Shown here piece after piece: positions 1 to 8,500 of a stretch of DNA of 64,000 bases (its first letter is position 1; each line of letters starts with the position of its first letter). Source of the DNA: Dokdonia sp. Hel_I_53 (GTDB taxonomy: Bacteria > Bacteroidota > Bacteroidia > Flavobacteriales > Flavobacteriaceae); assembly GCF_007827465.1 (NCBI RefSeq), contig NZ_VISL01000001.1, positions 1,507,001-1,571,000 on the forward strand. Reading direction: 5' to 3'. The translations under genes were made by a program, and so were the position numbers. Under the pieces are notes generated by a model, which saw only the letters and a list, made by a program, of their open reading frames with translations, was not told where the DNA came from and searched no databases.

Positions 1-147
1 GAATATCTAGCAAAACTTAAAGTGCTCGATTTACCATCACTATTTAAAGGAGTTCGGATTTCAGAAATCGTTAAAAAAGATTGGGGCCGAGAATTTTTCT
101 TACACGATCCATCTGGGATTCTATGGCATATAGGTTCATTTTATTAG
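1..147 (+). CDS. VOC (glyoxalase/bleomycin-resistance) family protein, C-terminal end only
   Basis: This is an open frame from the first base of the window to a TAG stop at 145-147, giving the last 48 residues of a protein whose start lies outside. The ending, with GREFFLHDPSG followed by LWHIGSF, resembles the final beta strands of the vicinal-oxygen-chelate fold, in which a Glu or His near this position binds the metal. The substrate cannot be told from this fragment. It converges on the minus-strand lipoprotein gene eight bases later. The family call is moderate and the function within the family is unknown. Confidence 0.6.
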   Translation, partial: EYLAKLKVLDLPSLFKGVRISEIVKKDWGREFFLHDPSGILWHIGSFY

Positions 148-155
148 AAAAAAAG

Positions 156-572
156 CTACTCCACAACATATTCTATCGAATCATAAACAAGCCCTGACCA
201 ACCGTAATCTGATGCTTGCTTTTTAAATTTGAGCCCTATAAGTTGTGCTCCTTGATATCCTTTAGAAGAGTCAATTTTTATTTTTACAGCATCTTTTTCG
301 GAGATAACTAGACATAGCTTACCGCAAAACGAACTTCCATAAGCATTTACAACTAAATAATCTTGACCAAATATCTCTTCGCGCATCTCATAATAATAAT
401 CTACTTCTGGACTTTCTTTTATCAAACGATATAACTCGGCTTGATAAGCTTTACTGCTATAAACATTTTTGGATAAAATGAAATTACTCTGGGTATTACT
501 ACAATTCTTTTCTTCGCAAGAAAAAAAGCAAAGAAATACCACTACCCTAATTAAAACTCTTTTGGATAACAT
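156..572 (-). CDS. Small putative lipoprotein of unknown function
   Basis: The predicted protein has 138 residues and an ATG start. The N-terminus is a short basic stretch and a hydrophobic run ending in FFSC, a lipobox-like site that would place the mature protein on a membrane through Cys19. The mature part has no motif I recognise; it contains a pair of cysteines (CGKLC) that could form a disulfide. The gene stands alone between a converging VOC gene and the RemB-like gene, with about 140 bases of AT-rich sequence on its upstream side. Hypothetical lipoprotein is the most that can be said. Confidence 0.6.
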   Translation of the reverse strand: MLSKRVLIRVVVFLCFFSCEEKNCSNTQSNFILSKNVYSSKAYQAELYRLIKESPEVDYYYEMREEIFGQDYLVVNAYGSSFCGKLCLVISEKDAVKIKIDSSKGYQGAQLIGLKFKKQASDYGWSGLVYDSIEYVVE

Positions 573-714
573 CGATTAAAAATAAAATAAAGTAGTAGTG
601 TTCCATAGATAGAACGGATTGTAAGACAAGTTAGTATTAACCGAGAATTTAGTATAGAATATTTAATCTAACGGAGAGAGTAGTATACTACTTTAGAGTT
701 AAGTGTAAAATGAT

Positions 715-2841
715 TTAATAATCATAATACCAATTAAACAAATCTGTTCTAAATCCGATATTTACCCATAGAGTATTAGTATCAAATGTTTGAACATCTT
801 GAATTTCAGATTTGAAATCTCTAAATATTGGGTTTATATACACTTTTAGATTTGTGGCTGGATTTATTAGGTAGCCCATTTCTAGATCTGCATGAAAGGA
901 TTTTACTTTGTTACCCTGAAAAAAATCGATGCCGTTATCAGAGGGGCGATTTTCATCACTTCCATAAATACTTCCTCCGTAATACACATCATTTATGTCC
1001 CCAATCTCAAACCCCCGTGTTCCAAAAATAACTTTTGCACTCCCATACCACCTATGGTACTCATATCTAGCAATCCCAATGAGTTCTTTAAAATTAGCTC
1101 CCCATTGGTGCGCTAACGACTGATTTGCATGACCATAATTTAATTGGATTTCGTTATTTGAATACACATACGGTCTTACTTGATTATATTCACCTTGCAG
1201 GGTTAGGTTTTGTACACCAAAAGCATCGTAATATTTTGCTCCAAACTGAAAGCCTTGTTTGTTTTTGTAACTTCCATTTGATCCTAAGATATCACTACCT
1301 GAAAATTCATCAATAACTATTTGACCGTAAAAGTTCAAATGATTATTAAATTTATACTTCCCTGTCAAGCCAATCAATGCATTTCCACCCCTTGACCCTG
1401 TAGAAAATTCGATCGCTCTATAAAAAATTACGGGGTTTAAATAATTGAAATCAAAGCCGCGATCATTTTCATCATCCCATAGCACTGACTCAAAGAAACC
1501 AAGGTTCAACTTCTTGCTTACATTCCAACTCAAATAATGATTACTCATGTATTTTGTTCTAAATGAACCATCGGCGGTTACCTCCGGTCTTACATCTCTT
1601 AAAGATGTCCACGTGTTTGTGTACTTTATTTTCCAAAACTTTGTATTTAATTTTAAGTAAGGAAAATAACTTGTATTATCACTGAGTAATAATGACCTGT
1701 AGCCATCTCCTACAAATTGTTTTCCGTGACCTAATTGTACATTAAAAAATTCATTAGGTGTGTAAGAAATATATCCCTCGGCAGTGGGGTAATCAAAATC
1801 ACCTTTTCTACCTTCTTTTGCAATACCTCTACCTGGGACGATACCTGGATTACCACCATCTGGACGCAATGACCTTATAATATCGTTATAGTATTGTGCA
1901 AAACGACCTTGGCTTTCATAAACAGCTGCAAAGAAATTTATTTTTTTTCCTAAACCACCTTGCACAAATACGGCTCTGGTATTGTTGTAAGTGAAAGAGT
2001 TTTTCTTTAACTCATCTGTTTCGTAGCCCAATTGTAGATCTGCAGCTGGATCAAGAGTGATCCAATAATTATCTCCTTGAATTTGCACCATATGCTCATT
2101 GTACCATTTTCTACCTAGCCATGTAGTTTTTGGTTTTCTGAGTATTGCTGCTTTTTCTGTAAAATCATAATAAGGATCTACCGAGCTATATAAGAAGGGT
2201 TTACTTGCTGTATGTGTGTTTACACCTACACTGTTTAATTCCTGATCAAAACGACTATAGATTTGATGTGATAAAGGAATATTTAAATGACTTTTAGATT
2301 CATTCTTTAAATCGAAAATTTTATTCTGAATACGATCATACTCTGTCTGTAATTTGTTTTCGGTAGCATTTACATCTGGTTTATTGAGTCTCGGAGAAGC
2401 ACCAGTACTTTCCATAAGGTTTGACTCAATCTTATTTCGCGAAAGCGGCAGCAACACAGGTAAACTAAATTGCATATACGTAGCTTCGCTATTATAGGTC
2501 GCTGGCTCGATAACTGGGAGTAAATCAAATACTTCTTGTGCAGCTATTTTGAGTTCTTTATATATCGCATCTGTATATAATAGTCTAAATTTACCTTCTC
2601 TTGTCACTTCAAATAATAAAACTATTTTTCCTTCGAACTGCTCTTGAAATACTTTGTCTGGAACTTTGAGATTTTTAGTTATAAAATCAACAATTGTTTG
2701 ATTAAAGCAGTCTGGTAATCTATTTATAGAAGCGTCTTTACACTCTTGAAATACAGGGTATTTTTCAAAGTCGCTTAACACTACTTGTGCATTACTTAAT
2801 ACACTTATTAAAAACAGAAAAGCGGCCACCTTATTTCTCAT
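715..2841 (-). CDS. remB: RemB-like outer-membrane protein with N-terminal TonB-C-like domain
   Basis: The predicted protein has 708 residues. A signal peptide (ending near SNAQ) precedes a domain of about 110 residues with the pattern YPVFQEC...CFNQ..., which also appears at the C-termini of the two TonB-type proteins just upstream. After a linker, the rest (from about residue 220) is rich in alternating aromatic strands and ends in Tyr, as expected for an outer-membrane beta barrel of the Wzi/capsule-assembly type. This layout matches proteins called RemB in flavobacterial gliding studies. Location near sprA fits a gliding or surface role, but RemB function itself is poorly defined, so the symbol is tentative. 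Confidence 0.55.
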   Translation of the reverse strand: MRNKVAAFLFLISVLSNAQVVLSDFEKYPVFQECKDASINRLPDCFNQTIVDFITKNLKVPDKVFQEQFEGKIVLLFEVTREGKFRLLYTDAIYKELKIAAQEVFDLLPVIEPATYNSEATYMQFSLPVLLPLSRNKIESNLMESTGASPRLNKPDVNATENKLQTEYDRIQNKIFDLKNESKSHLNIPLSHQIYSRFDQELNSVGVNTHTASKPFLYSSVDPYYDFTEKAAILRKPKTTWLGRKWYNEHMVQIQGDNYWITLDPAADLQLGYETDELKKNSFTYNNTRAVFVQGGLGKKINFFAAVYESQGRFAQYYNDIIRSLRPDGGNPGIVPGRGIAKEGRKGDFDYPTAEGYISYTPNEFFNVQLGHGKQFVGDGYRSLLLSDNTSYFPYLKLNTKFWKIKYTNTWTSLRDVRPEVTADGSFRTKYMSNHYLSWNVSKKLNLGFFESVLWDDENDRGFDFNYLNPVIFYRAIEFSTGSRGGNALIGLTGKYKFNNHLNFYGQIVIDEFSGSDILGSNGSYKNKQGFQFGAKYYDAFGVQNLTLQGEYNQVRPYVYSNNEIQLNYGHANQSLAHQWGANFKELIGIARYEYHRWYGSAKVIFGTRGFEIGDINDVYYGGSIYGSDENRPSDNGIDFFQGNKVKSFHADLEMGYLINPATNLKVYINPIFRDFKSEIQDVQTFDTNTLWVNIGFRTDLFNWYYDY

Positions 2842-2937
2842 AAAGAAAGATTAAATATAAAGCGAAAGATAGCATTTTTAGCCTAAAATATCCCGCTACT
2901 TTCATAACGGGATTAAGCGTATTTATATTCTATAAGG

Positions 2938-3732
2938 CTACTCTTGTATTTTGAAATTAATAGGTAATGAAAACAAAACTTCGACATTTTTACCACCTTG
3001 TTTTCCTGCGATCATATCTGGAAGTAACGAAGTCACTCGTTTAGCCTCTTCCTCCAATTTATTATGAGGCCCCCTTGCCACGACATCAACCACTTTACCT
3101 TCCGCATTAATTTTAAAAGTAACAAAAATCCTATTAGCTCCCTCTAGCCCAAGACCTTCTCCTTTTTCTGTTCTAAAGCGTTTAGAGACAAATTTTGAAA
3201 TTTTACTACTCATACAGTCCCGACGCTCTCTATTATCTGACAGGCCTTCACATCCAGGAAATAATGGAACCTGCTCGACTAAAGAAAAAATGGTTGTTTC
3301 TGGCTCCGACTCATCTAGTTTACCAATAAAATCTACCATACCAGGTTCAACCATAGGTTCATCTGTGGGATCCATAAAATCAATAGGACTATCAACCATA
3401 AATAGATCATCGGTGATTTTTGGATCTTTATCTAACACCTTTGATGTTTCTGGACGTTTTGACTTTTGAAATTTTTGGGCTTTAAGGACCTCCCTTTCTA
3501 CCTGCACTTGATCTATGGTAAAAATTTCTTCTACAGGATCAGGCATTCTAGGCTCTAAGATAGCCTTTTGCGGCATACGCATCTCAATAAGGAAGATGGC
3601 TGTTAAAAGTGCTAAGATTAACCCAATTTGAAAATGAAGGGTAGGGTTTCTTCGTAAATTTACAGCGCGTTTGCTTGTTGATGTGTAAATGCTGTTTTGG
3701 CGAACAGCTTTACTTTCTTGTGATTTTCTCAT
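2938..3732 (-). CDS. TonB-family energy transducer
   Basis: The predicted protein has 264 residues when started at the ATG at 3732; an upstream in-frame TTG at 3759 would add nine residues and is less likely. A basic cytoplasmic tail and one membrane helix (about residues 35-52, FQIGLILALLTAIFLIE) are followed by an acidic, proline-containing spacer. The C-terminal TonB-like domain contains VPLFPGCEG, a second cysteine about 17 residues on, and the RIFVTFKINAEGKV strand. It probably couples inner-membrane proton motive force to an outer-membrane receptor. It is a paralogue of the next gene upstream and is separated from it by two hairpins. Confidence 0.8.
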   Translation of the reverse strand: MRKSQESKAVRQNSIYTSTSKRAVNLRRNPTLHFQIGLILALLTAIFLIEMRMPQKAILEPRMPDPVEEIFTIDQVQVEREVLKAQKFQKSKRPETSKVLDKDPKITDDLFMVDSPIDFMDPTDEPMVEPGMVDFIGKLDESEPETTIFSLVEQVPLFPGCEGLSDNRERRDCMSSKISKFVSKRFRTEKGEGLGLEGANRIFVTFKINAEGKVVDVVARGPHNKLEEEAKRVTSLLPDMIAGKQGGKNVEVLFSLPINFKIQE

Positions 3733-3788
3733 AAGATATAGTTTTAAAATGTTGAACAATTCTTAAAACGAATCAACAAGTGAGCCAA

Positions 3789-3821
3789 AAAAGGGTTGCC
3801 ATACATACGGCAACCCTTTAT
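3789..3821 (-). terminator. Hairpin with T-run between the two TonB genes
   Basis: Arms at 3790-3800 and 3809-3819 (AAGGGTTGCC and its complement) enclose an 8-base loop. On the minus strand the stem is followed by a run of T. It lies only about 57 bases before the ATG of the downstream TonB gene, after another terminator, so it could act as a leader terminator rather than a simple end-of-operon signal. Confidence 0.6.
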
Positions 3822-3847
3822 TTTTTCTCAAAAGGTCTTAAATAGAG

Positions 3848-3878
3848 AAAACCCACTTCTCTAAGAGAAATGGGTTTT
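3848..3878 (-). terminator. Terminator after the upstream TonB gene
   Basis: The arms AAAACCCA (3848-3855) and TGGGTTTT (3871-3878) are extended inward by the complementary GAGAA and TTCTC segments. The hairpin starts 27 bases past the stop of the 242-residue TonB gene on the minus strand and ends in T residues. It fits an intrinsic terminator closing the ruvA-sprA-gcvH-vanZ-tonB string. Confidence 0.65.
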
Positions 3879-3904
3879 AAATTTTAGTACAAGATTATAT
3901 TTAA

Positions 3905-4633
3905 TTAGTCTTCTACTTTAAACGTAATAGGCAATGAATATAAAACTCCTACTGCTTTACCACGTTGTTTACCTGGTGTCATTGTAGGCAGTAAGTTAAT
4001 TACACGTTCAGCCTCAGTCGCAAGTCTTGGATGCGGTGCTCTTGATCTGATATTTGTGATATTTCCGTTTTTATCAATTTTGAAGCTTACAAATATTCTA
4101 TTTATTCCAGAAAGACCTAAGTCACTACCTAGTTCTGTATTAAATTTTTTATTTACTAGCTTGCTAACCTTCTCAGACATACATGCTTTACGAGCATTGT
4201 TATTGGTTTCACCCTCACACCCTGGAAAAATTGGTACGTTTTCAATTACTGCAAAAGGTACATCTGCAATTTCTTCTTCTTCTTCAATTACTTCAACTTC
4301 CTCTACCTCAACAATCTTTTCATCAGAGTCTGTTTCTGTAGACTCAATAATAGTCTCTTCTATTTCCTCCTCATCTTCTACCACTTCAATAATTTCTGGT
4401 GCTGGTGGTGGTGGAGGTGGTGGTGGAGGTGGTGGTGTGTTTAACTCCGTAATTGGAATTTCATCATCTAAATCGTCATCAACATTAAGTTGACCTAAAT
4501 CAATAGCTGTACGATCGTACGTCTTCCACTCTATAGTGACATATGTCAATAAGAGGATTAAAATCAGACCTATTTGAAAAAATAGTACACTATTCTTGCG
4601 AAGATCTGCTTTTGGATTTTTTTTGGGTTCCAT
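3905..4633 (-). CDS. TonB-family energy transducer with polyproline spacer
   Basis: The predicted protein has 242 residues. A basic N-terminus and one membrane helix (about residues 18-36) come first. The spacer has 11 consecutive prolines followed by a long acidic Glu/Asp/Val stretch, suited to spanning the periplasm. The C-terminal domain carries VPIFPGCEGE, a second Cys and the strand RIFVSFKIDKNG, typical of the short TonB-C domain of Bacteroidota. It closely parallels the 264-residue neighbour. It sits 52 bases downstream of the vanZ-like gene and may be co-transcribed with gcvH and sprA. Which receptor it serves is not visible here. Confidence 0.8.
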   Translation of the reverse strand: MEPKKNPKADLRKNSVLFFQIGLILILLLTYVTIEWKTYDRTAIDLGQLNVDDDLDDEIPITELNTPPPPPPPPPPPAPEIIEVVEDEEEIEETIIESTETDSDEKIVEVEEVEVIEEEEEIADVPFAVIENVPIFPGCEGETNNNARKACMSEKVSKLVNKKFNTELGSDLGLSGINRIFVSFKIDKNGNITNIRSRAPHPRLATEAERVINLLPTMTPGKQRGKAVGVLYSLPITFKVED

Positions 4634-4685
4634 ATTAAATGTGTTAACAGAAGCTAAATTAACGAAATAAATATCGTTTCCGAAA

Positions 4686-5096
4686 CTAATTTATCGATTT
4701 TAACCTCTTAAAATTTTTAAAAATGATTACAAAAATCAAACTACCTATAAACACCCCAATGGTATTTGCAAGCACATCCCATACATCAGGGGTTCTGTAA
4801 TTTGTAATTCCACCTTGTAATACCTCAATAATTATACCGTAAACTATAATCATTACAGCAATTACGAAGTGAATTTTACTAAAATTTACTTCTGGAGTAA
4901 AAGATCGTTTTTGTAATTGATAAAAAGACATCCATAAAAATGCGAGTCCTAGATAAGCACATAGATGTATTAATTTGTCTACATGGCTAAAACTTGCCTT
5001 TATCACTACAGGTTTTATCAATGATCCTACTGTAAGTGCAATCGTATATACTATTGTAACGATCGCTATACCTTTACGCACCCACGAGCTCTCCAT
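4686..5096 (-). CDS. VanZ-like integral membrane protein
   Basis: The predicted protein has 136 residues and three to four hydrophobic helices. The pattern [18 protein letters not shown], then IEVLQ, then [20 protein letters not shown] is characteristic of the VanZ-like/phosphotransbutyrylase-like membrane family. The biochemical role of this family is unclear outside glycopeptide resistance clusters, and nothing here suggests resistance. The ATG lies inside the end of gcvH, overlapping it by 23 bases, which implies translational coupling. As I recall, the neighbourhood ruvA-sprA-gcvH-vanZ is common in flavobacteria. Confidence 0.75.
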   Translation of the reverse strand: MESSWVRKGIAIVTIVYTIALTVGSLIKPVVIKASFSHVDKLIHLCAYLGLAFLWMSFYQLQKRSFTPEVNFSKIHFVIAVMIIVYGIIIEVLQGGITNYRTPDVWDVLANTIGVFIGSLIFVIIFKNFKRLKSIN

Positions 5097-5454
5097 AAGC
5101 TTGTGCGCTTAGAAGCTCTTCTACCTCTGTAGCATCAGAAAATTTAATTTTTATCATCCATCCCGCTCCATAAGGGTCTGTATTTACTGTTTCTGGATCG
5201 TCTTCTAATGATTCATTAAAAGAGATAATCTCTCCAGTAAGCGGCAAGAAAAGGTCTGACACTGTTTTTACAGCTTCAACAGTTCCAAAAACTTCATCTT
5301 TATCTAAAGTTTCATCTACCGTTTCAACCTCTACATATACAATATCTCCTAATTCTCCTTGTGCAAAATCTGTGATGCCCACGGTAGCTGTATCACCTTC
5401 TATACGTACCCATTCGTGGTCTTTTGTGTATTTTAAATCTGCTGGTATATTCAT
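5074..5454 (-). CDS. gcvH: Glycine cleavage system H protein
   Basis: The predicted protein has 126 residues, the usual length for this lipoyl carrier of the glycine cleavage complex. It begins with YTKDHEWVR, a family hallmark. The lipoyl-lysine site reads [11 protein letters not shown], with Lys63 as the expected attachment residue, and [12 protein letters not shown] closes the fold. The protein shuttles the aminomethyl group between the P, T and L proteins in the cytoplasm. None of gcvP, gcvT or lpd is in this window, as is usual for flavobacteria, where gcvH sits next to sprA. Three 10-base tandem repeats lie just upstream of its ATG. Confidence 0.95.
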   Translation of the reverse strand: MNIPADLKYTKDHEWVRIEGDTATVGITDFAQGELGDIVYVEVETVDETLDKDEVFGTVEAVKTVSDLFLPLTGEIISFNESLEDDPETVNTDPYGAGWMIKIKFSDATEVEELLSAQAYGELVGA

Positions 5455-5460
5455 TATTAT

Positions 5461-5490
5461 TTACTGTTATTTACTGTTATTTACTGTTTT
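5461..5490 (-). repeat. Three tandem 10-base repeats ahead of gcvH
   Basis: TTACTGTTAT occurs twice and then as TTACTGTTTT, in register, beginning 7 bases upstream of the gcvH ATG on the minus strand. There is no coding frame over it. It could be a slippage-prone spacer or part of a regulatory leader. Confidence 0.6.
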
Positions 5491-5501
5491 ATATGTGTTT
5501 T

Positions 5502-5527
5502 TGTTACGCTTTCGCGAAAGCGTAACA
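5502..5527. repeat. Palindromic repeat, extended copy between gcvH and sprA
   Basis: A 26-base perfect palindrome is built around the core GCTTTCGCGAAAGC (5508-5521). The same 14-base core recurs six more times intact in this window. No T-run follows on either strand, so it does not look like an ordinary terminator. Confidence 0.8.
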
Positions 5528-5531
5528 CCTT

Positions 5532-8500
5532 TTAATTTCCAAAATTATACCTCAACGTAAATCCAGACCTAATGGTTGTTTGAGGAAATGCTGTCGATAT
5601 TGCAAATGTCGAAAAAGTATGGTCATAAAAGAAGAGTGCAGTGAGATTTTTACTCAAAGCATAATCTGCTGTAAATCTGAGTCCATAAATATCTTGCCCT
5701 GCTGTGGTCTGACTGTTATCAATATCCAAATAGCGAATGATCGTCTCATTTTGACGAAGGGATAGATCTGCCTTAAAATTAAGGTCGCTTTTTAGCACCT
5801 TCTTACTTCCTCCAAAATTTGTCACAAAACGTAGATCCTTAATTCTATACCCGAGTCCTAGTGTATACTCATTCCCTTTAATTTCTGTAAGTAAATTGTT
5901 ATCGAAACTTAGTCCCAATGCTCGATCCCTTTTAAGCTCTGCTAAAATCTTGACAGAGTTCTTCATTTCAAAATCAAAACGAACTAGTGGTGTAAATTGT
6001 TCTGTTAGGGTCACTGCACCAAGTAATGTTTTATTAATAAAATTACCTGCTTGATCACGCTGGGCGGTAGCTGGATCATCATCGGTATTACGGTTGTATG
6101 CTAAATTAGTTTGGAAATTATTGACAGCATACCCGGCCGTATATCCATGTTGTAAAGAGAACCTTTTAAAGCGATCTTTAAACCACTTGAGATTCATCAG
6201 TCCTGTATATTTGATATTCCAATTAGGTAGTGGAACACTTCTTAAGAAGCCAGTATCGGTTTTTGACACATCGGTACCTGAATATGCAGATAGAAAAGCT
6301 GGCAATAAAACTTTTTGATTTGTTCTACCAAAGCCTTCTGGATACCCATTCTCATCTCTATTAAAGCTTTCTCCTCCGTAAAATTCTGTGGCTAATCTAT
6401 TTGCAACAGCTAGTCTATTTTCTCTAAAATTATCAAATGTACTTGAAAAATCTGATGTGCTTTCATTAAAAGCCGTACCTAATAAAATGGTTGAAATATT
6501 AAATCTACCAAAACTATTTCCTGATAGCGACTCGTAAGTGAGTGTAGTAGGATCTACGCGGTAGTTCTCTTGATAATTTTCTTGAAATACTCGATTCATA
6601 TTGAGGTCAATATCGAGATCTTTAAGTAGACCCACTCTCGCTTGGATTGCGAGATTTCTACTTTCTATCTCTCTATATTGCTCATTAAAATTTTGAAATA
6701 AAGTAAGCCATCCGTTTCTCGCTGCTAGCTCTCTTACCTCTGCTTGACTACCAAATATGAAGCCAGCTGTAGGCTTTAAGCTCCCAGCAAAGCCAATTGA
6801 TGGCAGGTAACCTGGAAGATAGGTACCATGGTCCTCTTTATATGTAATCTGTATTTTTTTTATAGCAGTAAGTAAACTTACCCCTGTATTCAATGCTTTA
6901 TCTGAAGTGCTTAAACCTGACGTTTCAGCTACTACAGCTCCTTCTTTTTCACCCTTTTTGTTAAGTGGTTTCTTGTCGTCTTCTGGAGATGGAAGACCTC
7001 TAGGGCGTTTGGCATTAGGCTTTTCCTTCTTCCTTTTTGTAAGCCCAACATATTTGTAGAGCTTCTCCATATCCAAGGTACTGTTTATGGCATGCGTATT
7101 TGCATTTTCAACACTATTACCAATAGAAGGTATATCATTTCCATTTTCATCCACAAGAGTTTGTAACTGCTGAGAGCCTCGCTGCCATCTGTAATTAGCC
7201 GTATACGAATAGGTCGATGTGGCCCAATCTAAAAATGGAAATTTTTCAAAAGGCAAATCATAGTTAAGTTGTAAAACTCCAAAGTGAGTATCTGGTGTTC
7301 CCGTATCAAAGAAACCATTATACAACCCATAGCCATCTACCTCCTGCCCAGAAGCATCAATAAAAGCCGGAGCTCCATCTTTATCTAAATAATTACGTAC
7401 GATTCGGTTGTGATTTACATTATAGTTAAGTCTCAAACTCTTTGTAATAGGAAAATCTACGGCATACCCCCAATCAAATAAATAGTTGCGTTGAAAAAGC
7501 TTTGGGATTTCGATATCTCCTTCATTTGCAAATATATCTCTGAATTTTTGCTCATTATACTGCCTCGTAATATTAGACTGTAGCGCTAGGTTAGAAGGCA
7601 GGTAATTGAAATTGATATCTTTTAAAAACTGATAATATTTCCCAATAAACAAGGAGTCATTTTTTGCAAAAGGCTCAATAGGCTTTGGAGTAAACGCAAA
7701 ACTATAGGTACCGCCTAAACGAACGTTTTGATCTTGAGATTGCTCGATCTCAAAATCCTTATGATCTACTTGGCTATAGGAGTAAGAAAATGTAAGGTTT
7801 TCTATATCATAAGGTTTAGGTTTTTTCTCTGAGGTTCTATTTTTTCTCACCCCTATTGCGTTAAAACTCTGACGTCTCGTGTAATCAATCGCATAGTCTT
7901 TAATATTAGCACGCTGTTCATCAGATTCTGCATTATCAAGTACTTGATCTAACTCAACATCCTCATAGAGAGGGTCATATTTTGGAGTAATACTCTCTTC
8001 CCCTACCGCATAATTGAGAGGAAGCTGTAATCCCCACTTTTTTGGAAGTAATTGTCCTGCATTAAGGTTTGTTACCACATCATATTGCACAACATCTTCG
8101 AGACTGCGTTCTCCCGCATTTTGATCAACACTTCCAAAACCAACAGAGCTAACACGTCCAGTTGCTGAAACATTAGCAAAATCAGCAACATTAGCATCCA
8201 GACTTACAACACCTGCATACCCAGCATCATTGCTGAGTTCTGATAGACGTAGTTCATTAAACCAAACTTCTGCTCCTAATTCACTAGAAAAACAAGAACC
8301 TTGATTACTTTCTGGGTTCCCATTTTTAACTCCTAGCATTATTGTTCGTATATCCCCAAAACTAGGAAGTCCTTTAATACCTACTCGCAGCTCGCCTTCT
8401 TCATAACACTTATTTTCTGCATCCATAATACGCTCACCATCTTGATCAAAATAAGTAATAGCATCTGGATCTGGATTAACATCGCCAGCAATGACCTTTG

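Noticed and set aside
4056..4493. Plus-strand open frame with a run of glycines opposite the TonB gene
   Set aside because: The glycine run is the complement of the polyproline spacer of TonB; low complexity and no independent support.
5502..5527. Palindrome after sprA considered as its terminator
   Set aside because: No T-run on either strand, and the same core occurs inside several coding regions where a terminator would be harmful.
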